The notes under the pieces were generated by a model that ran no database searches, was not told where the DNA came from, and saw only the letters and a program-made list of their open reading frames with translations. A stretch of 64,000 nucleotides of DNA from Tamarix chinensis (lineage: Eukaryota; Streptophyta; Magnoliopsida; Caryophyllales; Tamaricaceae): positions 99,067,470 through 99,131,469 of the forward strand of contig CM060175.1 of NCBI GenBank assembly GCA_030549775.1. The letters run 5' to 3'. Positions 1 through 12,400 of the stretch are shown in pieces. Numbering within the stretch: position 1 is the first letter of the stretch; each line of letters opens with the position of its first letter. The position numbers were made by a program, and so were the translations under genes.

Positions 1-707
1 AAAGGCACTTTATCGTGACCACCATATTGTAAAACAAATAAGTTGTAGCTCTTGGAAATAGGTACACCAGCCATATCATTGTTTAGAATCCTCGTCTCAT
101 TTTGTGGGCTAATATACCTGTTCCTCTGAAAGAATCTAAAGTTTTCTGGTTCACAAGGATGATTATGATCAGGAACAACTTTAGATATCTTCCATAAGCT
201 ATCGCCAAACAATGATGCATTAACTTTAAATGGGCATCCCGTAACACAAGTATTAACTATCCTTTCCGGATTATTTGACCTTGACAAAAACTTTCCCCCT
301 TTGGAGCAAACTAACCTTAGCCTTTTAAAACCATCAACATTTTCAGCGGTTGTACTTTCAATATTTTTTATTCTTTCAGAACTTCTTATTTTTATTCAAA
401 ATCCATTGGCCTTTCCGTATTCATGACAATGACGAATCACTTCATCAACCGATCCTAATATCATCCCAACATACGGACATACAATTGACTCCACATCATT
501 TGGTTCACAATCACTGTTGGACTCATCGCCCACATCCCCATTAAAATCAACTCCAAAATCAGAATTTATTTCTTGGTCATCCAAATCAAATCTAAGATCA
601 TCATCAAAATCATTTCCAAAATCAGAGTTATAGCCTATATCATCATTGTTATTACAATCATCTTCTCTAGCCGAGCATTCAAAGTTCAAATCAAAATCTC
701 TCGTCAT
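1..707 (-). pseudogene. FAR1/FRS-like (MULE-derived) N-terminal fragment with in-frame stop
   Basis: On the minus strand an acidic, Asp/Asn-rich leader (Met at 707) leads into HCHEYGKANGF, the usual start of a FAR1 DNA-binding domain. A TGA stop at 396-398 replaces the residue after GF. The frame then continues to the window edge with the zinc-binding-like pattern VCSKGGK...CVTGCPFKVNA...WKISKVVPDHNHPC, followed by NNDMAGVPISKSYNLFVLQYGG. FAR1/FRS proteins descend from Mutator-like transposases, and the transposase core would lie beyond position 1. The stop makes this a probable pseudogene or dead MULE gene. A one-base sequencing error is the alternative. Confidence 0.72.
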
Positions 708-814
708 ATTTATCTACACATGAGGAAAAAAGTTAATCAATAAAATAGTTTAAATATAACTAATTTCATGAACAAAGAAACAACATCGAGACCTAAATAT
801 GAAAGAAATAACGG

Positions 815-954
815 TACCTGTGGAAGCTTACAATTTTGTTGCTATACGGAAGAGTCCAGATGAAAACTAAGAAAGAAGAAAACAATACCTGTGGAAGCTT
901 ATAATTTTATTGCTATATAAAAGAGCCCAGATGAAAACTAAGAAAGAAGAAAAT
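815..954 (-). repeat. Two-copy 71-bp tandem duplication containing a possible splice donor
   Basis: Two near-identical units (815-885 and 886-954) sit just upstream of the FRS-like gene. On the minus strand each unit ends CCACAG followed by GTA, a good 5' splice-site context, so this may be a duplicated untranslated leader exon. The remaining bases of 708-1282 are AT-rich and show nothing else I can name. Confidence 0.6.
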
Positions 955-1282
955 GAAATAGTATTAGATAAAAATATCGAGTAGAAGAAATAGAAATAGA
1001 TATGTGGTCATTTATAAATAATAATAAATTTTATTTTTTGAAAATAGAAACACATTAATTCAAGCTGCTAGTTTAGTGAAAATAGAAACTAATAATAATG
1101 ACGATAAAAAAGATGAAAAATTCGACCAAAAAAATTCTAAAATTTTATCGGACTTAAATTTAAATTTAAATTATCGTCGACCGTGAAGGTAAACGAAACA
1201 TTCTCCTCTTTTTAATTGTGTCATTCGCGTCACTCGGGTCTCACACCCGAGTACCAAGCAGCACAGACCTAATCCTCGTTGT

Positions 1283-3170
1283 TTATTCCATCCTCCACGT
1301 GCGATAGTGGACAAATACCTCTGTTGCCACTATAATTCCTTGAGTTAGGATTTCTTCATACTCCTTGAGACGACGCTCCAGCTTATGAACGCAACCGATC
1401 GGCTTTTGCTTCAGCGCCACCACAATACCTCTTAACCTTTTCTTTTTATGCTCGATACAGCCAGACACATTCTTTGCCCATCCCCGGTGAACCACGTCGG
1501 CCGAACTGCTCAATGACATGAAGTAAGAAGCATCCTCGGAGCAGACATAGCTAGTGCAACAACTGTTGAAATTGGGAATGCCCTGGACACGCTGCTTTAA
1601 ATTTAAAATGCCGATTGAGAATCGTCCTCGGGGCAGGGCAGACCAAGTCTGGTTACCAAGCTTTTGTTGTGAACCTTTGAAGTGCGTATTGGCAAGTGGT
1701 CCGACAAACGACTGGAGAAGTGAGAGACATTCGCATACGGGAACCTGAGCCGACACTAATTATTTGTCTGTATATACTCTATCCCACCTTTGCAAAATCC
1801 TTCTACCTGAGTCTAGGAATCTAACCAAGTGAAGCGTGACCCCAAGAATCCCAGGTCCATCGATCATTTCACAGTGGGTCATGGCCTCTGTAAGTCTTAT
1901 AGTACGTGATCTATGCGACAGAGATTCTCTCCCCTTATCTTCGAGCTTTTATATTTGACAGAAGTTACCTACAATCATCCGAGGGTATGCCGAGTGTAGG
2001 GGCTACTGCCTCCAAGCAACTCATGTGTGGTAAATTTTGAACTTGCATAGATAGCCGAAAGAAGCCATTCACTCTCTCTTTGTGGCTGGACAAGCCCATT
2101 AATAATTTGTCTTCCATTGGAAAGTAGGTGAAGCAGGACTTTATTGTCTCTCCATAAAATCTAGAATCCCCCGAAAAATCCACTTGCTTCCACTCGTATA
2201 GATCTAGAAGAACCTATAGAAGAAATAACCTTTTGGGATCAATCTGTCGACGCTTATTCTTGGCTCCAAAATGATGGGAATCCACGGTTTATACCGTTTT
2301 ATTAAATCCCTCAAGCGATGTGAGCTAAGATGGAGATGTGTTTGAGGGCCTTCTTCTCCGGGTACTTCCCTTCAATTCGACAAGCAGGCTGACGGTTCTA
2401 GCTCGAAGGCTGGTTGCGACTACGTACTCCCACAGTTACCCTCGCTGGGAACCTCCTGAAGAACCACCATCGCATGCTCTACTAGCTCCTGACCCATAAT
2501 ACCAACCTCTCTTCCATAGCCAGCATATCAAACCTACAGCCCCAAGCTCTTTGATCCCTTCTTCTATTCACATGGGCATCGTCTTGTTGCTCACAACCTA
2601 TTTTATTATAGCACCAAGAGTTCCCCATAGTTTCCCCTATCGCACATGTTTTGGTGACTTCTCTGCCGGCTACATTTAAATTCAACAATCTTCCATGAAC
2701 CATATTCCGCCCCTCGCTACGCACCTCCCTTTCCCTTTGCAAGGCGGTCTGCTTCCCATGCAAAGGATCATCCCCAGTACAACCACACTCCTGTTTATGT
2801 CTGTAACACCCACAGTTGAAACAACTCAGTGAATAGAGTCATACCCCACTGTCTGTATACACCGCAGTCAAACCTTTGATATCAACGATTTCCCTAAATC
2901 AACTTGAACTGCTATGCTAGTGTAGCCCCCCTCCTCACTTCCGAGGTAGTGAGATCAACCTTTAGCGGAATGTCTATTAGTTTACCTTCACGATAATACT
3001 CTACTGGAAGTTCAGGAAGCCACACCCAGACCGTAAGTCCACTAACGCTTGCTTGGAAAAAGCGAAATTATGGCTCCCATCTTCACACTAATAAGCAATG
3101 ATCAAAGATAATCTAGGAGCCATCCATCGGTGTAAATTCACCGTCTTTTTAAAATTCTGGCTCCCCGCAC
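1283..3170 (-). pseudogene. LINE (L1-type) fragment: ORF1 zinc knuckle plus ORF2 endonuclease, no RT
   Basis: Reading leftwards on the minus strand, with many frame breaks. Near 3050-2940 is VWLPELPVEYYREGKLIDI, as in the DUF4283 part of plant LINE ORF1. Near 2820-2770 is a CX2CX4HX4C zinc knuckle (CFNCGCYRHKQEC). Near 2540 is the ORF1 tail RFDMLAMEE. Near 2110-2040 is the endonuclease-like WLLSAIYASSKFTTHELL, and near 1850 GFLGSRFTW. The linker before the RT ends with LERRLKEYEEILTQ near 1350. Reverse transcriptase should follow below 1283 but is absent, so the 3' half is lost. It is older and more decayed than the LINE at 42.4-47.2 kb. Confidence 0.72.
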
Positions 3171-3406
3171 AAGAATATAACGTTAGAGAAACAAGGTATT
3201 ATTACGAGATATATTTTTTCCCTTCACCTTGAGAAAATGTATTGAATATGCGATTTGATGTATATTAATTTTGTCAAAATTTTCCTTTTGGCCGTGATAA
3301 ATTCTCTTCATAACATTGCATATGTTACCCTTGTTTTGTATTACCACTTTATAATAACTCATTATAATGGGAATAGTCACTATAACACCAAGTAAATAGC
3401 GAGATC

Positions 3407-3457
<51 letters not shown>

Positions 3458-3998
3458 CTTCCTAATTTTTCTCCTTTAATAAAAAAAAATCATCTCTCTC
3501 CTATTTCAATATTCTTTCCCTTCCTGCTCTAAGGGTATATTCAGTATTAACTCACTGTTGAGTTGGTTGAAGTATGAATAGCATTATATAATATTTATCT
3601 TAATAAAAATTAAGACAAAGTTTATAATGGTTGAAATATTTATCTTCTTTTTCTTTTTCTTTTTTTTTTGGTTGCACCCAAGTGGTACATGCTATAACAA
3701 CTTATTTTTAGATAGCTTAAGACAAATATATATAAAAAATATACATATTTGACTTTGCTCGATTTAAATGAACATAAATTTACAATGAAACACATTGAAA
3801 GGAAGGGGGGAGTGGAAAGGACTAGTAGACAAGAAGAGATACTGAAATAAATGTTAGATCACGAATTGAATACAGAGCTTTAAACTTTTAGTTTAATACT
3901 CATCCAACTAAATTGCTACGTACAACATACATTAATTATACCTATAGCTAAGGTAAGCGCCACGAATAATCCATCAAGATTATGGGATATATTTTTTT
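3171..3998. other. AT-rich intergenic stretch with a (CT)n microsatellite
   Basis: It contains a pure (CT)22 run at 3411-3454 and otherwise low-complexity AT-rich DNA. I saw no gene, terminal repeat or target duplication. Confidence 0.6.
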
Positions 3999-4493
3999 TT
4001 AAGAAAAAAAATCTACATAAATACTATCATCCATAAACAAATCATCGAAATTTGGAATTGGTCCGGGAATCTCAATTTTGCTCATCCAAGGGACCGAGTC
4101 CTGCCTTTGACTTGATACCAAAGATGTCCGTTGACTTTCGAACTCCACATTACCTGTCGTAATTTGCAAATTTTGAGTATTGCTGTTGTCCAAAGTAGTT
4201 TTAGTAATTTGGGTACGTCGATCGTTGCGGCCGTCATAGGCATAAAGGGATTTGGTGACACTAAGCCGCCGCATATCACCAATCGATATAACACAAACTT
4301 TGGTACCAATTTTCCTAGGTTTCGTTCTCGGTCTTCTTTTACATTTGGCTGCGTCTGCCAGGAGATCGATCTTGGCAGCCCGAGACCGGAGCACACGTCC
4401 AACAATGTTGCTGCCGTAGTGTCTCGCTGATTTTCTTCCGAGTTCTTTACCTTTTGCCATCTCTCTCGCTAGCGTCTGAGAAAGTCGCGGCAA
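3999..4493 (-). CDS. Small basic protein of unknown function
   Basis: An uninterrupted 164-codon frame on the minus strand. The likelier start is the second Met, at residue 12 (MAKGKELGRKSARHYGS). The N-terminal half is strongly basic (RVLRSRAAKIDLLADAAKCKRRPRTKPRK), which suggests nuclear or nucleic-acid association. The middle is Ser/Thr/Asn-rich and the C-terminus is acidic-aromatic (PNFDDLFMDDSIYVDFFS). I recognise no catalytic motif and no named family. A decayed copy in the same orientation lies at 15540-15913, so the sequence belongs to a dispersed family. Higher GC than the surroundings supports a real coding past. I cannot tell a functional single-exon gene from one exon of a larger gene or a young retrocopy. 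Confidence 0.5.
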   Translation of the reverse strand: MPRLSQTLAREMAKGKELGRKSARHYGSNIVGRVLRSRAAKIDLLADAAKCKRRPRTKPRKIGTKVCVISIGDMRRLSVTKSLYAYDGRNDRRTQITKTTLDNSNTQNLQITTGNVEFESQRTSLVSSQRQDSVPWMSKIEIPGPIPNFDDLFMDDSIYVDFFS

Positions 4494-5327
4494 AAGTGAG
4501 TTTTACGCTGGTAATTAGCAGGTGAGGAAAGCAAGGAAAAGATAGGCGGAGAATATCACCCAGGGGGAGGGGCGGAATCTCTCGTCCGAATTTGAAGGAT
4601 AGCAACGTCTTGTGTTTGTTTAAAAACAAAAAGCTATTGGTCTTTTTTCCTTCTTTACGAAAGGTAACAACGGAAAACGTTTTTCTTATCCTAAAAGATA
4701 TCACGTGCATTGATATTTTTTAGATGAATTTTATATTTTATTTTCAATTTTTATCTAAACAGATTTTATTTTATATTATCTTTTTATTATTCTCCACAGA
4801 TTAAATTCTTCTATATATAATATTAGCAATGTTGCATGTTTGAAGTAAATTTTGACTTTGAATTTTACAATCAACAAACTTGATAAACAGCGTAAATGAG
4901 AACAATTGAAGGGTAATTTTCTATATTAACAATACTATCGTACTATCGTTATGCGAAAATAATTAATGATGTAAAAAGACAAAACTAAGTTAGCTACCGC
5001 TAAAAGGGTCCACCTAGCCTTATTAGAGCAAAAATAAAAAATAAATAAAGATGTAATAAAATATATTTTAAAAATTGATCTCATTTATAAGGAAAAAAAA
5101 TATACTCTTGACCTAAAGGGAAATTTTCTTTTTAAATAAACCTAAACTATAATTAACTCCTTTTTTTTACCAAAATATAACAACAGAAAATAATTATCTA
5201 ATCTAAGAAAACATAATAACAATATGAAAGTAATTTGACAAATATGCATCAAATTATTTCTCTGATGATAGGCGTTGACAACTATTAACTTTGAACAGAA
5301 TATGAGCAATTAATTTATTTATTTTTA

Positions 5328-5366
<39 letters not shown>

Positions 5367-5559
5367 CGACCTCAAGAGGCTTTGGGAAGAAGGTCCTTGT
5401 AGCCAAAGCTTCAGGTGCAGCAAAGGGGTTGGTAGACGATGGAATAGAGAAAGCAGGTCTCAGGGTTTGAACCAAAAGAATAGGAGGGGGAAGGAATGGA
5501 CGAGAGTTGAGTCTTATTAGAAGGAAAGTCGCAAATATTGTACCTAAGGGAATTAACGT
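4494..5559. other. Upstream and intergenic DNA with a (GA)n microsatellite
   Basis: The first ~200 bases are the GC-richer 5' flank of the basic-protein ORF. The rest is AT-rich, with a (GA)16 run at 5331-5362. No gene is supported. Confidence 0.5.
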
Positions 5560-6234
5560 TGTTGGGTGCCCGGTTTCTTGTTTCCAAGGACAAGGATTAT
5601 TAGGATATTTAAAGTCGTAAATAAACAGATTTATATTGTGCGCCTTTGTGTACTTTTTTTTTCCTCCGTTGTCCCGGAAAATTTGGATGGAAGTTATTTT
5701 TACTAATATATTATCTTTTTAGGCTGATTTCTTGTTTCCAAAAGTCAAGATTATTTGGGCTAGATAGCATCATTGATGGTCATAAATAAATAGATTTTTA
5801 TTATATATATAGATATTTGTATTTCTTTTCATGGCCCCACAACATTCGGATGGAATTTCTTTTTAATCTATTTTATTCTTAAATCAGCAGATTTCTATTA
5901 TATATATATATATATATGATTCTTTTTTGTCCTCTTGAAAAATTCGGATGGAAGTTATTTTTTCTGATCGATTTATCCTTTTCGGTTGATTTCTTGATTT
6001 CAAGGACGGAGATTGTTTGGGCTAGGTAGTATCTTAGGTAACTTCCATTTCGATATTTGGGCTTTCAGAATGGAAGTTATTTTCTCTAATCTATCTTCTC
6101 CCTAGGCCAGTTTCTTCTTTCCAAAGATTAGGATTATTTGGACTAGATAGGATCTTTGATGGGTCGGCAGAGTGTGTGTGTACACACATTCTTCTTTTCT
6201 ATTTTCCCAAAAGATCGGGAATATGCGGACAAGT

Positions 6235-6273
<39 letters not shown>

Positions 6274-6450
6274 TCCGTCTCTGTCACCCTGAAAGTCCAA
6301 ATGGAAGTTATTTTCTCTAATATGTATTTTTCTTAGGTTAACTTCTTGTTTCCAAGGACCTAGATTATTTGGGCTAAGTCACCTCTTTGATGGGTCTTAA
6401 ATAAACAATTTTTTTGTTATATATATTTATTTACACAAAACACACGTGGA
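5560..6450. repeat. Decayed tandem array, ~5-6 units of about 110-210 bp
   Basis: A recurring cassette can be followed through the stretch: TTCGGATGGAAGTTATTTT, then TTTCTTGTTTCCAAGGAC, then GATTATTTGGGCTAGAT, then GATGGGTC and AATAAACAGATTT, ending in an AT dinucleotide run. Clear occurrences of the TTTCTTGTTTCC core start near 5575, 5730, 5990, 6110 and 6345. Units have diverged by substitutions and by expansion of the TA tracts, the longest being 6237-6271. No coding capacity. Confidence 0.65.
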
Positions 6451-6471
6451 AGAAAGAACATCTGATAAGAT

Positions 6472-6951
6472 TAGGGATGTAAACGGGGGGTTCGGAGCGG
6501 GTATACCCATATCCGTATCTGTATCCAATAAAAAAATTCGTATCCGAATCCGTCTCCGTACCCGAATCCATATCCGCTAACACATCCATATCCGTATCCG
6601 TTAGATATCTGTTACTCGACGGATTATCCGTTTATCCATTAATAGATATTATCCGGCGGATAAATCCATTACCCGATGGATAAACCCATTTAGAATTAAG
6701 CTAGATGACAATTTTAACCTTAATTCATACTATATTTATTTTAAAATTAAGGGTAAAAATATAATTATATATCGGGTAAACGGATACGGATATGGATGCG
6801 GGTATGGTTACGGGTACAGGTATGGATATCCCATACCCCTATCTGTACCCGAACCCGACGGGTATTTTTTTCCACCATCCATATCCGTTTAAATATCCAT
6901 CGGATAAAATCCATCAGGTTTCGGGTAAAATCCGTCCCGTTTACATCCCTA
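6472..6951. mobile_element. 480-bp MITE, hAT-type (TIR TAGGGATGTAAACGGG, TSD GATAAGAT)
   Basis: The termini are inverted repeats TAGGGATGTAAACGGG and CCCGTTTACATCCCTA. They are flanked by a perfect 8-bp direct repeat GATAAGAT at 6464-6471 and 6952-6959. The interior is a long imperfect palindrome built from CGGGTA/TACCCG and GGATAT/ATATCC words with an AT-rich centre and no coding capacity. An 8-bp duplication is the hAT signature, so I infer a non-autonomous hAT element. Confidence 0.85.
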
Positions 6952-6959
6952 GATAAGAT

Positions 6960-8045
6960 TCTATTCTTGGATATTGGGAGCCAATTGTGCAATACTAGCT
7001 ACTAAAGTATTTTGTTCCCATATGTTCAACAATGGGCAATTGTCAATTGTAATAATTAAAGATAGGTTCTCCTCACCTTATTTTCAGCGGTTATTAGATT
7101 ATATCAACATAATTTTAATAATAAAAAATAAATTTAAAATTAATGATAATATTTGCAATAATGATAGTAATAATAATAATAAAAAGTGATAATTCTTATG
7201 GAGAACATATTAATTATCACATTAATAATTATAAAATAACTAGAATAACTCATTAAAACAATTAGATTAGATATAAAAAAAATATTAAGATAAAAAGAAC
7301 ATGCCCTAAATCTTGTTATTCCATCTTCCTTCCCAATTTTTTTCAAGACTTGAACTTGAAGTGAGACATTGACGATTACGAATGTTAACGAGCTAGGGTG
7401 ATTCACAAGCTAATTCGTTAAAGGCTTGGCTAAATTCGTTTATTTTAGTAAACAAGCCGAGATTAAGCCCTAATTTTAGGTTTGTTTATTAAATGAGTCG
7501 AGTTTAAACATAGATTGGTTTTGTTTGTTTTTTCATGAGCCAACTTATTTATAAAATTGTTTAGAAGCTCAATTGATAACCATTTAAAATCTCATTTGAA
7601 ACTCAGTTATATGTTTGTTAGATATTCCTTTATAGGTACTATATATGAGTCAAGCCTAAATGATGGAGGTTTGACTCAATTCGTCCCATTAAAAGCCCTA
7701 TTGAGGGTAGTAGCAAATTTTATTATTATTTTTGGTTTAAAGGTAACAATAATTATTTTACTTTTATCAGATATTGAAATGATTAATTAGTAGGTGGAGG
7801 GAAAAAAAAGAAGGATCTAATATCATCTGATTTCTCGTCCTAATTAAGGATACCATTTAAACTATTTATTTAGTATTATTTAAAAAAGAAACATAACTAT
7901 ATTATTTTTTTCCTCAAAGGAAGAATAATTAACAACAAATAATATTTTTATTATCACACTTTTTGCCAAGCTTTTTAATTCCTATTAAGCAACAAACTTT
8001 TTCCCTATAGATTGTTGCAATTTATTATATAAGATCATCTCCAAA
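6960..8045. other. AT-rich intergenic DNA, possible old repeat at 7380-7620
   Basis: No gene. Around 7380-7620 there are repeated words (AACGAGCT, AAACAAGCCGAG, TTTATTAAATGAGTCGAG) typical of a common plant non-autonomous repeat with GAGCC/GAGCT-rich ends. I could not define its termini, so the attribution is weak. Confidence 0.3.
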
Positions 8046-9476
8046 ATATTGAGACATAGATTGCAGGATGTGATACCCTCCCTTGTTGACATCACTTAAT
8101 ATGCTTTTATAAAAGGCAAGAGCATTGGCAAACATATTTTAATGGTACATGATTTGGTGTATAAGCATGCGACTAGGGGTGTCTTGCCCAAATGTATGAT
8201 GAGGTTGGATATTAGGAAGGCAAATGACATGGTGAGTTGGAAGTAATTCCATGATATTTTGTTGAGATATGGTCTCACTATTTACTTTGTTAAGCTTATA
8301 ATGGCATATGTTAGTACAATTTCCTATTCCCTAATTTGTAATGGGATGCTAGATCCATTGTTCAAGCGATAGAAAGGATTATGCAATAGACCCGCTCTCA
8401 CCTTATATATTTGTGCTTGTAATGGATTAATTTTCTAGATATCTGAGGTTGTTCTGCGATACTCCAGAGTTTAAGAGCCATCTAAAATGTAAGTTTGTAA
8501 AGATTATTAATTTAAGCTTTGTGGTTGAAGTACTCTTATTTTTCATGGTGAAATAAGGAGTGTGTAATATCTAATGGCTAGCTTCAATCATTTCTACAAG
8601 TTCTCATGTTTGCATCTCAATACTACAAAATGTATGGTTTATTTTTGAGGGGCTAAGGATGGGGCTTGAGATGCAATATATTCACTTATTAGCTTTCAAA
8701 AAGGCTCTCTGATTATCACCTACTTTAGCTTGCCTTTGTCATATGCAAGTATTATGATAACCCATTTGCAACCAATCTTGGAGAAGTGACAACTCACTTA
8801 AGGCACTAAACTGCCTTGTATTTATCTTATATAGGAAAATTTTAATTTATCGAGTCTACCATGTTTAGCTTTTAGGTATATTTCAATCAAGTGATTTTAT
8901 TACTGAATAAGATTTTTGTCAATTTATTAGCTTGTGTGGAGCTTTCTTTATGGTTATGAAGGCTGATGGAGAGAAGACATACCTTAGGTTCTTGGGATCA
9001 GTTGTGCTCTCCTAAGGATGAGGGGGGACTTGGGGTTCCTCTATCTTTTTCTTTGAAACACGTGTGCACTTAAAAAGTTACTTTAGAATATTTTTTCTAA
9101 GAAATATTCTCTATGGGCTAATTGAATCCATAAAGTTTATCTATGATGTCAGGATATATGGATGTACAAACATATTGCTTATATGTCATCGGTATTCACA
9201 TATATTCTATGGAATCAGGATATTGTGACATCACCATCATGCGATGGTTGGGCAAGGTAGACAAATGTATGTTATTAGTTCAACCTATGATGACTAGAGA
9301 AGCAAGAAGACAAGGAAGTAGTGGGAATTATTGATATGACAACCTACCTCACTACCAGGACACCATATTCCCTTGTGGATTTCCATGAAGAATAAGATAC
9401 AATGAGATATAGGCTGGCAACCCAAGGATTGGATATACTAGATAGGGGTGCTTTCTGTGATGTCATGTCAAAGACG
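8046..9476 (+). pseudogene. LINE B ORF2 remnant, 5' piece (RT to start of zf-RVT)
   Basis: Plus-strand L1-type reverse transcriptase with stops and shifts. The sequence shows RLQDVIPSLVD, FIKGKSIGKHIL, PKCMMRLDIRKANDMVSWK (8190-8246) and DPLSPYIFVLVMD followed by FSRYLRL (8390-8440). It goes on to LCSPKDEGGLGVPL near 9010 and the zf-RVT entry CDVMSKTID near 9455. The FADD-type box is eroded. The frame is cut at 9481 by a solo LTR and resumes at 13523. Confidence 0.78.
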
Positions 9477-9481
9477 ATAGA

Positions 9482-12400
9482 TGTAATAATATAATATTTT
9501 GGTAAACATAACTTATTAAATATTGGCATATTTGGAGGTGAAGTTTCCTTATTTGGTGATGTATCACATCTCAAAACTCTAGTTGTGCTTTCAAAACTTT
9601 TTGTTTAGGACTCATTATCCTTTCTTACAAATTTGTGTTTTGTGAGACTTATAAGATACTTTTGGCCTCTTAACTATTTATAAATTATTCTTCATGTGAA
9701 TATTTGAGATCCTCACATTTTTTAGTCTCCTAAGCTTTTTTAAAATACCAAACTAAGTTATTAGTTAAAAAATACATTATTTATCACTTTGGCTTAATCT
9801 TGTATTTTAAGCCCTATTAAATCCTTTCTAATTATATAAATTGAATGAAACTTTAGAGATCATATTACTTTATTATTAGTGAGATAAAAATTATCTAAAT
9901 ATACTTCAATATTATTCATATCATTTTTGGGGTAGTTTAGATGTTATTAGGCACACATACGTTATTAAATCCAATTTCTCTTCTTTAATTTTTATCCTAA
10001 CTTTATGAGAATGCATATGAACATTTAATTATTGACAAGAAATCATGGGAAACACTAATTTATGCTATAAACTTTGTGTATGCCCTAGTGGTTGTGGCAT
10101 ATATGGATTTTGCTTCTTTAAAATGTAAGTTACCATTTTACCACTTTTACACCACCTTAAGTTAGCTAACTTTTCTTCCAACTTCTCTAACCTTCTTATT
10201 GTTTGGGTTTTTCTAACCAAGGGCTATTAAGAAATTAGGATAGTACTAAGTAGTGAAAGAGCACCGAGGAAAATTTTCATATGAGAGAGCAAAAGTGAAA
10301 GAGTTGTATTGTGATTTAAAATCCTTGAAATGAATGCAAGACCCCATAGATATAGGGGTATAGCAAGAGAAGAATAAAATGGAAGAATACTTCCTTTATC
10401 ATATGTAGTAAACCAAACCAACATAAAAAAAGGTATGACTATTAGTTTGGGACCGATCTAATACTGATATAAGTGCACCGGGAAGCTTTTGGGCCTACCA
10501 TTACTCTATGGGTTGACACTCCAAGACCCAATAATACTAGTTTGGAAAATACCCATATCACATCCCATGACATGTCGAGTCATGAAATTCACACATTTTG
10601 GCTTCTCTTATGTGTTAAAATTATGGACTTTCAACCCATAGCCATTTGGAAATGTTTTCTTGATAAAACTTCCATGTTAAATTTTCTTAGATATTATCCA
10701 TTTTATTACCACTCTTACCCATCTAACCTTGGTCATTTCTCCTCTTATCTTCTTCCACTTTCTTTTTTTATTCCTTCCTCAAATTTCGTGGCTTTGTCCA
10801 TGGTTTTCCCCAATAGATAAAACTTGATCTTACTTTCTAATTTGGAGGATAAGTTCCTTAATTCTTTCCCTTCAATCATTTTTCTTTTGTGATGATTTTA
10901 TGAACTTAATTACTCTAATATTTTCTATAGCATTTATAGTTTATACTTTGGTATTTTCTTAGTATTAAATCTTGAAGATTAAAGTTAAACCTCCCAAACT
11001 CTAAGTAAATAGATTTTATATGTATTATGTGTTTTTGTTCAAGTTTAATCATGTTTGGGTAGTATGGTAGTGCTTCGTCCTTTTGACCATAATTTGGGAT
11101 TTATAGGATTTTAGTTAAATCTAAATATATCATGATGGCCCTTGATGTTTTAGGATGATTTTGGTATATAACATGCTATGATTTGGGTTTGTTTAGTTTG
11201 TTTGTAAATGATTGAAGATTATCATGCTTTAGGATTTTGGTTTAGTATATTCAATTTTGGGGGCTTTTTGGGAGTTTTTGGTGTTGTTGTTATTTGAATC
11301 TAATGATACCATGATATCACTTGGCATTTTTAGACAAAGTTTCATGTTTAAGTTATCCTTATTTTAGCATGATTTATATGTCTTAATTTTGGTTAAATTG
11401 TGGATGCTTTAGGCTCCTTATTTGGTATATTTTTTTTACCATGATTTTGGGTGATGATGTTATTATTATTAAAATCTAATGTTACCATATTAATATTTGG
11501 AACATTTAGGCTAATTATAATATATCCTTGATTTGAGCATATTTGATATGGTTTAATTTTGTTGAAGTTCTTGGAGTTTTAGACTTTTGGTTAAGTGTTA
11601 TTGAGATATTCAAAGTGGTTTTGAAACATTCATTGTTTTCTTGAGTGCAATGGATTAATTACCTTAAGTAGGTTTAGATTTGGAAGTAAACATATTTTTG
11701 GCTAATTAAACATAAAATGAATATTTTTAGCTAGTTAAGATATTTTACGAGATATTTTGTTATCCTTGAGATATTTTTTAGAAGTTCAGTTATACCATAA
11801 ATTGTACCTTTATGAACAGTAGGATGATTATTTTTTTGGTAAGTAGTAATTTTCAAGAATAAAATATTTTTCCCTTTTGGATTTAAAATTTTTGGTATAA
11901 AATGATATTTTCCGTCATTCATGAATAGTGTTTTTTGGAAAAAGTTTTCATTTGACCTATTTTTGGCCTCTGAGTTTTTTTTAGGTCATTAGTTTAGTAT
12001 TTTATGGCCTAAAATGCGATTATTTGTGTCTTAAAATAGTATGTCTTTTGTGACTAGTTTTGGTTTGGCTTGAGTTCATATTTTTAATGGTTTGGTTTTG
12101 ATTTGGGCTTAAGGCCTAGTTTGGTTTTGGTTTGGCTTTTGGTGTGCAACTTTTTTTTTATGGTGGTACGTTTTGATAATATGATCTTTTGTGATATGTT
12201 TTGGTGAATTGAATTATCTTATGTGTTCAGTAGGGTGTACCTAGGATGGCCTTAGTGAACTTCTATTTGCCTTTAGGTTGGTTTTAAATAGTTGAATCTA
12301 AAAGAGTAAGTTGAAAAGAAGAATTAAGTTAAAGAAGAGATTGATTTGTTGCGAGTTTATGACTTATTGTCTAACCTTATCCTTCTATGGCTAGTTATGT

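Noticed and set aside
3411..3454. Regulatory GAGA element
   Set aside because: A pure (CT)n microsatellite with no gene close enough on either strand to support a promoter role.
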